A DNA stretch of 64,000 nt from Zhengitettix transpicula (lineage: Eukaryota > Arthropoda > Insecta > Orthoptera > Tetrigidae). The DNA is taken from contig CM073590.1 of NCBI GenBank assembly GCA_037074705.1, positions 185,164,746 to 185,228,745 on the forward strand, in the 5' to 3' direction. Of this stretch, positions 13,247 through 25,800 are shown piece by piece. Below the pieces are notes generated by a model. It saw only the letters and a program-made list of their open reading frames with translations. It made no database searches and had not been told where the DNA came from. The position numbers and the translations under genes were made by a program. The stretch's first letter is position 1, and each line of letters begins with the position of its first letter.

Positions 13247-13761
13247 CAAAGCCTGCGAGGGTTGTTCTCTCGCAGGCAGAACCTTGTAGGAGAGATACGA
13301 AGGGGCTACCTTTGAGGATGCCTTTTCCTCTCCGTTTTTGAACTAAGGTTCCCACAAGCCGAGGCACCTCGGCCTGTTTTGAGAGGTGAATGTTCCGGGG
13401 TCTCAGACCTTGGGCATACGGTAAGAGTTGTCCGCTATTCCCATTGGAATAGTCGGCCAGCTGCCTCCTAAACTGGTCGAGGCACGGAGAAGGGAATGCT
13501 GCGTCCCCACAGCAAACTCGTCTCCCGCTATCGGAAGGGCGTGGGACAAGTAGGTTTTTCTAGGGTTTTCCCTGCATTTCTTTAGGCGAATGCCGGCTAG
13601 GATTCTTAAAATATAGCCCGGGGGCCCCAGTTAACCCTTGGCTACGTTCCTCTACCCTTGCGCATCCCCCCTTTCAAATCCCTTCCTATGCTATTAAAGG
13701 AGAGTTGCCCAACGTGGATTACCCTCATGTAGCCTGTTGCCCTAAAAAAAAAAAAATAAGA
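13247..13761 (+). mobile_element. GC-rich A-tailed retroposon (family R), copy 1
   Basis: About 515 bp, clearly GC-richer than its surroundings, ending in a 13-A run (13744-13756). The flanks TTTCTGGTTGGA (13235-13246) and TTTCTGATTGAC (13762-13773) look like a 12-bp target-site duplication with two differences. Landmarks shared by all copies are a GCCTGCGAG...CTCGCAGGC hairpin, a CCGAGGCACCTCGG palindrome, CTATTCCCATTGGAATAG, and AGTTAACCCTTGGCTAC near the 3' end. The A-tail and duplications point to retroposition by a LINE. I see no convincing RNA polymerase III A or B box. The small open frames inside are incidental. Confidence 0.8.
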
Positions 13762-13773
13762 TTTCTGATTGAC

Positions 13774-14478
13774 GTAATAATGAATATGAAAGATAGTCAA
13801 TTCAGACATTAAAGGGTAATATAAATACCACACAACAACGTTTCTGGGATCCTTCTTCCTTTCGTTAGGTGCTAAGAAGAGCCGAGAGCGAACAACTGCA
13901 CGCGTCGGTTGACAAAACTCAAAACCGACGAAAACGCAACGGCAAAGGGACAGCAGACAATAAGGGATCGCAGCAAGAGTTTCACAGTATCTCTTTGTAC
14001 ATTAATTGCTGTGTGATCTTTGATTTAATGTGAATCATCTCTGTCATGAGCCTGTAATTTTTGTTTTGTTTAACAACTGTTTCTTTCTCGTCTTCCATAC
14101 AACAAAATTATGAAATAATTCCCTTTTATTTGCTTTTCAGTTGGGTATTTTATTTCTGTCTGTCGCCACTAATTCATATCAGTCCTTTTAATTCTATATT
14201 ATTAATTAATATATTATATATAATTTATTTTATATTACCCTTTTTTGTCTGTATTGGCTATCTTTTTTATTCATTAATTTGGTTTTATTAAGTCTCTGCT
14301 TTTATGAAAATCTGTATCTTCTTCAGTATTTAAACTTATCTGTTTAATTAAGTTTTTATTATGATGAGATTTTGTTCTTTTCCTCTTGCGGGCCACATAA
14401 TTTTGAATATCCTACTATTCATCATTTTAAAATATTTATATACCTCTTTCTGCATTGGAAAATAATCTCGGTTGTATT
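13774..14478. other. Intergenic DNA with family A fragments
   Basis: TAATATAAATACCACACAAC near 13820 and TTTGTCTGTATTGGCTATC near 14245 resemble the two arms of hairpin family A. They are separated here by unrelated or diverged sequence. A hydrophobic 76-codon open frame at 14061-14291 has no family similarity. Confidence 0.4.
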
Positions 14479-14735
14479 TATCCGACTAAAATATCGACTG
14501 TTTTAACATGTTTAAATATTTCTACCCTCGTCTGCCTCCGCTTCTGGGGATGGTAGACGCGTCTCACCCCGACAGTGTTTGTTTCCTGTTCGCAAAAAAC
14601 ACGTTTACGAAATATGGTGAAATTTGCTCTACCGGTGTAGATTTCTATAAGGGACATACAAACAAATATACATACATACAAACATACATACATACATACA
14701 TACAAACGCTCTGCTTTATTTATAAGATAAGTGTT
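14479..14735 (+). mobile_element. CATA-tailed repeat (3' end of a LINE or SINE)
   Basis: Matches 29545-29745 along its length, including TCTCACCCC(G/A)ACAGTGTTTG and GGTGTAGATTT, and ends in a (CATA)n-type tract at about 14655-14703. Common 3' ends with simple-repeat tails are typical of non-LTR retrotransposons and their SINEs. Confidence 0.6.
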
Positions 14736-15179
14736 TGAGCAAAAAGTTTCCATACAGCGACTACACCTTGTAGTTCCAGGATGCTAATCCTTCCTGGTAT
14801 TGATTCTGGAAACTCTGCTACTGCGGTTCATATTACATCCGAAACCTTGGAAGGAACGAGGGTGAATACACTCGACAACATTGGCTCATCTAACCATCTT
14901 AGTCTAAACTTATTTATGGTAAACACAAAGATATTTAGGTTAAAAAAATTGGCTTACAGAGATAAATCTGGAAAGAACTATGTGCGGCGTGCTTCACGAA
15001 ATTGCCCTTGAAACTAAATCAACGAAACACGTGTTTCTTTCATATTTTTTTCGGTATAGAAACCTTTTGTCATGAAACCGAGCTTACGACCTAAGAGCAG
15101 TGATTTTTTTCAACACTAGGAAACCTTCTATTTTCTATCTATCTGAAAATTGAATAATTATTTAACAACATACTTCATT
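14736..15179. other. Intergenic DNA
   Basis: Nothing recognised; a 76-codon frame at 14781-15011 has no family similarity. Confidence 0.4.
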
Positions 15180-15922
15180 TCTTAGACGTTTCAGTGTCAC
15201 ATAAGAACACAAAAATATACATAAATTGGTATAGAAAAATAACATATTCAGATAAATTTCTAAATTGTCTCCATCGTATTCAGCAACAAAAAATTCTGTT
15301 CTATAGGCTACAATCTAACAGATAGAGCTATTCTTTTATCCCGTCCTACGTATCACTGAAACAATTTAAAAACCATCAAACACATTCTTGAAACAAATTC
15401 CTGTCCTCAGAATTTTATAGACAAATACATAAATAGAATATTTTACCACAAAGTCAATACCAACACTACCAAAATTCTACATCATATCTTGAATCCATTT
15501 ATCATCCTTTGAAAAATTTATTTGCAACTTACAACATCAATTGAGCAACCAAGTCCATGTATAATCTTTCCACTCATAACACCAGGGACACGGTCGATAA
15601 AAATAAATTAAACAGTGTAGTTTATAAATTAGTACGAAATAACTGTCAGTCCACATATGTAGGGCAAACTAAAAGAACGGTGGAAACTAGAATCAAATAG
15701 CAATGTATAATTAACGTGAGAGTTTCGGTTGTATCAAAACATATTTTAGAAAATCGCCAGATCAATCGGGACAATTTTCAGATTTTAGATACAAAAAACA
15801 ATTATCAACGCAGATTAATTTCTGAAATGTTACACATTAACAATGATCCTAACACCAGCAATGTAAAAAGATACCGAATAATTGCTATTTACAACTCAAT
15901 ATTTTATGAATCCTATTTTTAA
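15180..15922 (+). pseudogene. Degenerate Penelope-like element: end of RT and GIY-YIG endonuclease
   Basis: The first part, read across frameshifts, resembles the C-terminal part of a Penelope-like reverse transcriptase (FLDVSVSHKN, then INWYRKITYSDKFLN). After a diverged stretch, VVYKL...STYVGQTKRTVETRIK at about 15617-15700 matches the GIY-YIG endonuclease core. NFQILD and RRLISEMLHIN (about 15775-15840) match the segments that follow in these elements. A stop at 15698-15700 and several others break it. The 3' end lies near 15920. Confidence 0.75.
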
Positions 15923-16729
15923 AATAATTTTGCATATGTTTGTATCCTTTCTATTTATTCTGTATCGCTTATTTATAATTATAATCTTTTTCCCAAAAAT
16001 AATTTATTTATAATGTACATATCTCTGTATTTACTTTTACTATGTACAGGAGGACACAAACATGATGCAATTTAATAATTAATTAATAAAATACTTTTTC
16101 AGTTGTCTGTTATTGGTTCTTTATCATCAAATTTATTAACACAGACGTAAAACATTGTACATTAAGTTATTCAAAAAAATTCCGTTATGGGTAAGGATCT
16201 GATACTTGTTACCACATAAATGTTTATGGTTGTACTGTTGCAGAAAGTTACGTAAAATCGTCTTTCCCACTGTTACGAGAACCCGCGGGAATAGGAAGCT
16301 CATTGTACAACGTCGTCGTATAACCCCATCCACTTCTTATGACACAAATATTTGTCAAACTTCGCGCTCCTCCGTAGAAATCCTAATTGCTCTTTTTCAG
16401 TTTCGTCGATCAAATGCTGAATTTAACGATCAAAATTTATTTACGATTAGCGATTGTTCTCGAAATGTGATGATTGTTGTCACTGGAGTGAGAAGTATTT
16501 TCAATATTTCTTTTTCGGTGAATGTTCGTACAGTAAGCTCTCTGTCTTATCCTACCAAACGTGGCGGAAGGGCAGGCCGGATAACAAAAATGCCGGATAG
16601 AGATTAATCAGTCTGCCCCACGTAAACAATTACAAACGTCATTTTTATACTAAAATTAGCTCGTTTTCATATTCTACGATTCTCACCCTACTAGGCAGAA
16701 CTTTTAAAATGTATAATAATTATAGATCC
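15923..16729. other. Intergenic DNA, unassigned 133-codon frame
   Basis: A 133-codon open frame at 16206-16607 is the longest here. Its translation is rich in R, S and T, with no domain I recognise and no splice or promoter context, so I do not call it a gene. Confidence 0.35.
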
Positions 16730-17292
16730 TATATCAGTGGTTGTCAGACACGAAACTAAAGAGAGGCGCAGTCCGGTTTTTCATATTTTATAAAGAGATC
16801 CATCAACCATCCAAATTCCACCACTGAGCTCTTCTACAGTAACCCACTTACTCTTTCACAAAATCGCAGACTAAAACGTAAACTCCAAATTGACATCCGC
16901 CTCCCCCTAAATCACTCCGGAATTACCTAACTCTAGCCTCCTCCTACCAACTGGCACTACATACTCCCTAAATATCCGCTCTTCCCATCTACCCCATAAC
17001 ATCCTTAACGCTTCAAACATGTAGTTTCCCCAATGACCAGATTGATCGCTAACATCATGCCGGCTTATATGTTAATATGCGGTAAGCAAGTTAATCTGCT
17101 TCTCTCGTCTCTAACTTGGAATGACAAGGGTCACATCCAAGACCACAATTTTTCATGTGAAATTTTTACAAATTGTAAATACCTTGTTATTTGTTTAATT
17201 TTTACAATTGTAAATACTGTTATTATTATTATTATCACAACTGTAAAGTCTCCGGACTAAAAGTTAACTTAATAAATAAATAAATAAATAAA
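16730..17292 (+). mobile_element. Possible LINE 3' end with AAAT-type tail
   Basis: A C-rich stretch (about 16800-17000) is followed by an ATT-rich run (17218-17236) and a (TAAA)n tract at about 17268-17292. This layout is common at the 3' ends of jockey/I-type LINEs. No RT motif is visible, so the call is tentative. Confidence 0.3.
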
Positions 17293-17829
17293 AGAGAGAG
17301 ACACACTTGGATACAGAATTTCAAATTTTTGTATTTAATATAATTGCGTATTTTCGCAAGTCACATAAGAACTCACATTAAATATGATTATTAAAAAGTA
17401 AATCATTTCGAAATTTTAGTAATAAAATTAAAAAAATATATATTACAAATCAAATACAGTGAAAAAATATTTATTAATGAAAAGTATAACAACATTTAAC
17501 GACAATCTTTGGTCAAATTTTTAAAATTTGGCGTAGTTAAAGCTTTCCGCAGAAATTTTTTAAGAAGTGTCAACTGTGAACGGTGTTTCGATTTGAACTT
17601 CATTGTGGAGTACGAAGAATCACAAAAATTAGTTGTACCAAAAATCGAAAATAGACAAGTAGTTTTAAGTTTGGATATTTCGATTCAGGCACGAGTTTCC
17701 AAAATTCAGTCATAGATGCCTGATACTCTATTATCTCTAGCCGTTGTCAAGTGGAAATTGTTGAACCCCCATTTAATTCTTGAAAGTTGAGGGGGAATTT
17801 TGTGTTGTGTACAATTAGCTTTGAACATT
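17293..17829. other. AT-rich intergenic DNA
   Basis: Nothing recognised. A 68-codon frame at 17509-17715 has no family similarity. Confidence 0.4.
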
Positions 17830-18312
17830 TTCCGTCTCCGTGCCTTGACCGGTTTAGGAGGCAGCTGGCCAACTGTTCCAATAGGAATAGCGGACAACTA
17901 GGCACCTCGGCCTGTTTTGAGAGATGTATGTTCCGGGGTCGCAGACTTTAGGCATACGGTAAGAGTTTTCCGCTATTCCTATTGGAATAGTCGGCCAGCT
18001 GCCTCCTAAACTGGTCAAATGTGGGGAAACCTTCGAACCCACAGCAAACCCCTCTCCCGCCATCGAAAGGGCGTGGGACAAGTACCAAACGCCCCCGACC
18101 TACCTGATACAGGTTTTTCTAGGGTTTTACCTGCATCACTTTTAGGCGAATTGCCGGGTAGGATCCTTAAACCATAGCCCGGGGCTCTAGTTAACGCTTG
18201 GCTACCTTGCTCTACCTTTCCGCATCCCCCCTTTCACTCCTTTTCCTATGCTATAAGAGGGGAGTTGCCACTATGTGGATTACCATATACATAGCCTGTC
18301 TACACCTACAAA
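17830..18312. mobile_element. Two family R retroposon fragments, head to head
   Basis: 17830-17899 is a minus-strand fragment (CCTTGACCGGTTTAGGAGGC...AATAGGAATAGCGGACAACT). 17900-18312 is a plus-strand copy running from the GGCACCTCGG palindrome to a short A-run (18307-18313). The shared segment is therefore present in inverted orientation about 120 bp apart and could fold back. Confidence 0.8.
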
Positions 18313-18344
18313 AAAATTGTTTTTCAGTTAAGTTTCCGTTAAAG

Positions 18345-18615
18345 TCAAACACCTCAGTCAGTTTTTGAGATGTGTATGCTCTGAGGTCCTAGAGTCTGGC
18401 AAGAGTTGTCCCCTGTTCCCATAAGAATTGCTGCATTCACGTATAAAAAGCAGACTAATCATCAGAAGGATGTGGTACAAAAGCCATGTCTACCTGGTGC
18501 AGATATTTTAGGGGTTTCCTTGCAGTACATTTAGGCGTGGGCCCTAGTTAACCCTTGGGCTATCTTGCTCTCCCGCATCATATCTTTATGTCACGTCCTA
18601 AGCTGTTGACTGATA
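18345..18615 (+). mobile_element. Highly degenerate family R retroposon
   Basis: Recognisable by the order of landmarks: CACCTCAGTCAGTTTTTGAGA, GGCAAGAGTTGTCCCCTGTT, TACCTGGTGCAGAT, and GGGCCCTAGTTAACCCTTGG. It is shorter and more mutated than the other copies and ends only about 150-200 bp before the first Exn coding exon. Confidence 0.65.
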
Positions 18616-18854
18616 GAAGCCATCACATGAATCATTACTTTTGTTAGGTTTGATCCAAACAATTCTATCCAACAAGAATTTGACACGACAACAAATATCT
18701 AACATCGTATGGTAACTGTGCTCTGTTCGTAGTCTGGGGACACTTCATAAGCAGATTCGCCCAAGTGCGGGGGAAAATATCCATGCAATCCTTTATTCGT
18801 CGTCTTTGTCCGCAGGTTCGACGGCAGGATTGTCACGGATGGCACATACTCGGC

Positions 18855-19815
18855 ATGAAGTCGAAGAAGGAGCCGGACTGTTCCGAGAGTGCGCTGCTGC
18901 TGAGGCTACTGGACGCGAAACTACCGGAATCTCCGCCCCACGACGTCTCTCGCGTCTCGCGAAAGGTGAGCTTCCGGACGTCAGCAGGTCCGCGGCGTGG
19001 ACGCCAGGCGACATCTGTGAGGGCGCTGGCCACGAAGTTCAACGCCCTCAGCGAGACTGACCCCACGGCGACCACCAAGGTGACGCTGGGCCGCAGGGTG
19101 AGTAGGGAGGAGCCGCGGCGTCGTGTCGCTGTCGCCGTAGCGGGCAATGTGAAGGCCGCCATCCGCATCTTCGAGCAAGGCGCGGGAGACGCGACACCTC
19201 CCGCCAAGAGGGCGTCGGAGTTGCCGCACGCAAACGCACCCGACGCAAAGCACTACTGCGTCGTTTCTAACGGAGACGACGTCTGCGGGGAAGATGAATT
19301 CCGACCTTGTACCACGGTAGAGCGTCTGGCGCCGCAGAGGAAGACTAAGACCGTTCTTCAAGGTAGCGAGACCTACGTGAGAACAGTGAGACGAGAGACG
19401 AAGTTGGCGGTGGCAGAAGTTGTGTCCATCGACACCCAAGTACTTGAAGAGGACGAGTATGAGGCCATCCAGGTGCCGTCAATGCTCCCGAACTCCTCGT
19501 TCCTGTGGCGCTCGCCCAAAGTTTCCGCAGCGACGGCGTCGGCGCCAGATGACTATGACGACGTGCAGCCGTACGAGTCGGAGGATACGTTGTACGACGA
19601 CGTCGGCCAGCCGGACTCTGACGGTTACGAGTACTGCGAAGACGTCGCCGAATACGACGACTGTAACATCTACGACGATGTGCGTACGGACGCGCAGCAA
19701 GATCTGTACGAGCCCATCTACGGCGCCGCTGAGGCCGCCGCCCCCAGCTGCAGCAGCAACAGCTCTTGCGATCAAAGCAACAGCCTGTACGGCGTCGCGT
19801 CCACTGTCTACGCAG
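18855..19815 (+). CDS. Exn: Exn coding exon 1: GC-rich, tyrosine-rich acidic N-terminus
   Basis: This exon is much richer in G+C and CpG than anything else in the window and is open for its full length. It ends CGCAG/GTACGC (phase 1). The frame is also open upstream to 18765, with another ATG at 18783. A plausible acceptor (TCTTTGTCCGCAG, ending 18814) suggests transcripts may splice in here from an unseen upstream exon and start at ATG 18855. The protein contains SVRALATKFNAL and a dense cluster of YDDV, YESED and YEPIYG motifs of the kind phosphorylated by Src-family kinases. Antisense open frames of up to 159 codons across it are by-products of its GC content. Confidence 0.8.
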
Positions 19816-22800
19816 GTACGCCACTCTCTACTGTAATAGTAGGATAACATATTATTCGTACAATTTTATTAACTCATAAACAACAAACCATTAATTCTAC
19901 AAAATCTAGGGACAATTTATGTGTAACCTTAGTCGGCAGTAATTACTTAAGAAAAGAATTATTTCAGAGAGAATTTTTTTGGGATTAATTAACTGTTATT
20001 TGGTTATGGTACAAATTTAGACAAAGTTTACTTTTTCTCATCGGAAGTCAACCGATCGGTAATTTCCTAGAATTTAAGTAGGGTGGAAGCAGGTACATGT
20101 GAGCGTAATGGACCATCACATTCGCACAAGTTCACTTGGTTCAAATGGGGTCATTATCAGTGGAATTTCAGCTTTAGTAGTAAATAAAGAAATCTCTCTG
20201 AATGATCCAGGTTGAGTAGGGAACAGCTTGTGTTGCAGTATCACTGATTCTCTTTCCCACTCACAAGCGAATGTATTATAGATTGTGTGTGCGTGTGCCT
20301 TAGAAATCTCCACCGGAGTGTACCTCTAGTGTTTTATTATTTTCGCTGAAGAATCGAGCTTAGATAAAATGTTTTTGAACAGATATCAAATAATTCAAAA
20401 TTGGAAAAGTAATCATGTTTGTACTGCAATTTGGATCTTACGGTTTGATCATTTTTAAGGTGACTAATTTGTTAGTTGTAATTTTTTCTTCCGCTGTATT
20501 TTCCCCCACGCATAATTATTTATTGTAATAATTTAATGTATTAGCATTTATCTAGCCTTCCCTCTTGTGGCCAGTGAAAATTGTACTTATTGGAAATTCT
20601 TCGAATTCAAATGGATACTTTTTCGACATACGTGAATATGTAGTAGACATTCGAGGGGTTTGTTTTTCTTCCCCGTAATTTATCTAATGTGATCTTTGTT
20701 AGTGCTAAGATATTTAGGCCAGAAATTATCAACTTGATTGTAGCGTTCTTGGGCTGGATAATTACGAGTATTGTCACGATAAATGCAATACTACAAATAA
20801 GGATACAATCAAAATAAAATCGAATTTATATTAAAAGTTGTTCAAGACTAATTACACCGTAACTAAAAGTTATCAATTGACAATTTCGAAATTTCAGAGT
20901 ATTGCAAGGGTTTAAAGAATCTCAATGATATACGAGGGTGGTCTGAAAAGTTTCAGACCTCAACATGAAGATGGCAGCACGCTTCAGCAAAAGCTAGCGA
21001 ATGTTTTTGCGCATGCCTTCAAAGGTACTCACCAAACTTTCAGCCATTTTGGACGCGTAATTGTTGTTTGAAAAACGTTTGTGAGAGGCTGTGTTTTTGT
21101 AGAACAGGAAAAAATTTAGTATCTAGTTGACATTAAATATTTGTCTTTGAAAGGTTATATATGCCTGCGTAAACCACAGACGAGTTGGACGATCTGTAGG
21201 GAGACCCTGCACCATCATTTAACATCCTGAAATTTTGGGTAGCTGCATTTAAGCGTGGCCGTACAAACTTGGGAGACGATGAACGTTCGGGACGTCCAAA
21301 AACTGAAAACACTGAGGATAACATCGATCAAGTTCACCAAATGGAGCTAGACAACCATCAAATTAAAGTGAGAGAGATAGCACAGGCTTGAACATGTCCT
21401 AATAACGTGTTTGTCACATATCAATATTTAAGAATGAGAAAGCTGTCTGCGCGTTGGGTGCCGCGTTAGCGATAACGTGTTCGAATGAGCATTACTAACG
21501 CTCTATTGGAGCAGCTTATGCGCAATAAATCAGTTTAGGCGCAGATTAATTACTGTAGATAAAACTTGGATACACCTATGTACCCCAGAAACATAAATAT
21601 AGTCAAAATAGTGGACTGCAAAGTGGGAATCGGATAAAAACACCATTTTTTCAGTTGGAAAAGTGATGCTCGTTTTTGTAGGATAGGCGCGAAGTTGTCT
21701 TAAGCGATTATCTTCGAAAAGGAAAAGCTATTACAGGAGCATACTTTGCATCATTAATCGACAAGCTAAAGGCAGCAATTGCGTAAAACCACAACATTTG
21801 CAGGGGAAAAAATTGTTTCACCAAGATAATGCGACTTCTCACGATTCAGCGGATGCCATGGTGACAGATTTTCGTCAAACAAGGAGGCCATCGCCTTAGT
21901 AAATTTTTTTTCGGAGAGAGACGCAGAGTACAATTTTGACGGTTTAAATAGCATTGCTTGGTAGAAAAATAAAATTAATTTGAAGAAAATAAGTCTCGTA
22001 TTTTATTTTGGGCGGCAACTTTTCCGACCACTCTCGTAATTACGGTGAATACTTGCTTCTTATAGGAATGTAGCGAAGATTGGTCTCCATGTGTGCATCA
22101 AAATAGGCTTGAAGAAAAAGTTCTCGGGTTTCCACCTGGGTAGCAATCGATTGAAACCGCCTAGAAGATGACGGCAGTGCATTTGTCCGTCGAAACGTCG
22201 CATTGTTACCCAGGTGGAAACCCGAGAACTTTTTCTTCAACAAATACACTGGGAAAGCCTTCGTTCCAAAATAGGCTTGCTTGTTGAACTGAACGGTATT
22301 ATATGCGAAGATTAGGAATCTTGATTTTGACTACTTGGGGTTTTGGTTTCATTATAAAATAGACCATACATGACCATTAAATATTAAAATGATGGCTAAT
22401 GCTATTTAAACCTATTTACTAAGATTACCGATAATGATAGACATTATTAGAAAAAGTAGAATAAAATAAATAAACTAAGAGAAATAATCAGATTTAGGAC
22501 TATGGAAACGTACTTCGAGATAAAATATCAATAGGATACTGCGGGGTTTTGACGTGCGCTAGAAAAGAAGAATATTTAAGATTAATGAATAATGGATGAA
22601 AATGTTTTAGAAAACGTCCAGACAAAATAGTGGGGCAAATATTTATGTAGCTAGGATTGAAAGAGGTTGAGCTCGCAGTTAAAGAGATAAGGTATGTTGA
22701 ATTAGTAAGTACTGAGCCAAGGAGATGAGTTGGGGGTGGGGAGAGAAAAGGTAGAGAAGTACGAACTACTGAAATGGTTCTTAATCTTAGAGACCAAGGA

Positions 22801-25800
22801 TAAGGTTCTGAAGTCGTGTTAAGTTTTTTGTTCCCGAAACAAGGTTTCCAATTATTAAGGTAAACAAAATAGCACATTACATTTAATTTGAGGGCTAATA
22901 CACCCATAAAAAGAAACCATTAAACGAAACGTTCAGTGTGCCAATTCATTTTACCGGTCGATCAGAAATCTGCAGTCTCGGAAACACTCTCCATGATCCG
23001 ATTTCCTTTAGGTCGATTCTGGTAATTGTATCTAACGTTTTACCCTGAAAACGTGTTTTGCTGCAATTTGCACATATCAACAGGAAACGTGTAGCATTCT
23101 ATCTTGGACGGATGCAGACGTTGCCGGGCGATTTCCTTCTTAATGCAACTCTGTATTGTCAGAGGACAACCTACGAAAAAAACTAGCAATGTAATATTCA
23201 GTTTCATATGCAAGTAGAATATGGGTCAGTTTCTTCCTAATTTAAAGTTTTTCAGAGCGCCAACGAATGAAACTGACTTTTGCCTATTTCAATTATTGCT
23301 TTAATAAAGTATTTTATTTAAAACCTTACTTTGCCCCATACCTAACATTTTTACCTTCAGCAGTTTAACTCTGCTAGAAAATATTAATTTCTGGAATTTT
23401 GTAATCTCATTTTTCGCTTTCAAAGGAAAACAAGTGTTTATTTATGTACTTTTTGAATAGTGATATTCTCAGTAATAGATTCTCGTGCTTCCAGCCGGGC
23501 AAACTCGTCGATAACACGCGACGTTTCGATGACATGCAGCATCATCGAAACGTCGCGTGTTTGCCCGGCTGGAAGCCCGAGAATCTTTTACTAACTTTCT
23601 GCACCGGGAAAACCTTCGTTCTACAGTGGTATTCTCGCTTATTATTAAATATAAATTTATCTATTTCGCACACAATATTGACATAAAAATACCACCATAA
23701 CAAATGTTGGAGATAGGTTGTATAAGGGTAATCCATGTGATGGCCACTCCCCTCTAATAACATAGGAAGTGGTGATGTGGAATGGTTGATCAAGTAGTCA
23801 AGGGTTAACTTGGGCCCCCTGGCTATTGTTTAAGGATCCTACCCGGCATTTGCCTGAAGGTGCTGCAGGGTAAATTAGCAAACCTACATCAAGTAGGTAT
23901 GGCTCTTGGTACTTGTCCAATGCCCATCCAATGACGGTAGTGGGACTTGCTGTGGGGATACAGCATTTCCTTCTCCATGCCTTGACCAGTTTAGGAGACA
24001 GCTGACTGACTCATACTAAGAACAGAGGACAACTCACTGTATGCCCAACACTGAAACTCCAGAATGTACACACCTCAAATATGACAAAGATGCCTTGTCA
24101 TCACTAATAATATTAATATATTTTAAGTATTCATCTGTGGGTTATTTTATCAAATACTGGCAATTTCTTTTTGGTTCTTTTGTCTATTTAAATATTTTAG
24201 CTTTCAATAAAGAATCCATTTTATGAATCTTGAATGTACAAGAATAGTGGGCAATAAATAAATTATTATTATTATGAGCATTTTTAATTATAAAAAATTT
24301 TGATATATTTTTACTTACCTGGTTTCTGAATTGTTTTATTTTAATTTGTTTCAAAGAAAGGCCCAATTGGACATAAACAAAAATGTTGAAACTTTTTTGA
24401 AGTTCACTGATAAATAGTTTAAAGATCTGTCTCATTTCATGTACTAGCACAGAGATGTACTGCTCCAAATGGTGTTTGGAATATACTTGTGATGCTCCTT
24501 TATTTGTATGCTTTTAAAATCTAGGAAGAAGTAAATTACAGTTCTGAGAATAGCAAATGTGTATCCAGATCAGAATTATGGCATAACACCAACTGAGAAC
24601 AGTGTATCAAACAGAATTGTAAACATTACACAGTAAATTTTATTGTTTACTAAATACCTCATTTTATTTAAATAGCAATCATTATTAATGATTATATAAA
24701 TTCAATTGAATAGTAAACAGGGATAAACAGGGTCTGACTTAATTTGAAAGTTGAAATTGCCAGTAATATGACAGATGTTCAAGGTCCTGAACCCCCTTCT
24801 TAAGATATACAGTCCTGACGGATGGGGCTTAGGTGCTCAAAAATTTCACATGTTACTGGTTTCCAGTCTGGAAACTCCATCTTTCAATTTAAGGTACAGT
24901 AATTTACAGTGCCACATGAAAAGGCATATTTGTATATACAATAAGTCAAGAATTACATAAACCTTAAATCAGTTTTCAAGTAATCGTAAGGAAACTTGCC
25001 TATTGATGCATAAATTTAATTGGTAATAGTAAGTCCATATTGAAAATGTTAATGTTTGATGTTTATATTTCAGAGGGTCACAGCAGCAGTGGATCTGTCC
25101 AACAGGTTCCTCGAAGTGAGACAAGTGATGAGTGGGTTGATTTGGAGCAATCTGATGTGGAACAGATTCAGAGGCATCAAGATTCTTTGAACAATAAGCA
25201 TCTGTAAGTAAAAATCTAGATAAAGGACGTTTATCACTTAACAATACCTTTGTTTACTGGTTTATTAATTGCAATAGGACACTTAAATTATTAAATTTGA
25301 GAACCAAACATAACTTCTCAATCACCAAGAACATATATATGATAATGTTCATTAAATTTGTACATTCTTTCTGTTTTTGTTGTCATTTTGTAGTTCATCT
25401 TTTTTTTACCAGCATAAATAACTGAAATTGTTATTTATTTGTTTATTGTTTTCAACAATCCAAACACTGTATCATATTAGTGAGCTAATAATGTATAATA
25501 AAAAAAACTCAACCTAGATATAATTTATTCACAGCTCAAGTAGTAAACATTTTTGAAGCTTTTTTCATTCCCTATTGTTAGTGTGAGAGGCAACTCGTAA
25601 ACACCTCGCGAACCAAATATTTGGAAATTTGAATGCTTAAATTTTTATATTACATGGCAACAACAACAACTTTTTCATTCAATAGCTATATGTAAGCAAG
25701 TCTTTCTTGTAGACAATGGTGATCATGAATGCAGAATCTGAAATTCTTTTATGAAATGTTTTTCTTCATGATTACTAATTGTTATTTTGATTTTCTTCTT

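Larger units (their letters stand above)
19816..25073 (+). other. Exn: Exn intron 1
   Basis: 5.3 kb. Holds a mariner element, two copies of a hairpin element and a minus-strand family R retroposon. Frames elsewhere in it, such as 22500-22907 on the minus strand, have no family similarity. Confidence 0.8.

Noticed and set aside
16206..16607. 133-codon open frame
   Set aside because: No motif or homologous family recognised and no supporting signals; left as unassigned.
19345..19824. Long antisense open frame (159 codons) and other overlapping frames across Exn exon 1
   Set aside because: They arise because the exon is GC-rich and stop-poor in all frames; translations are arginine/threonine-rich and low complexity, while the sense frame joins correctly to exon 2.
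22500..22907. 135-codon open frame on the minus strand in Exn intron 1
   Set aside because: No recognisable domain, no splice or promoter context; composition is typical of chance.
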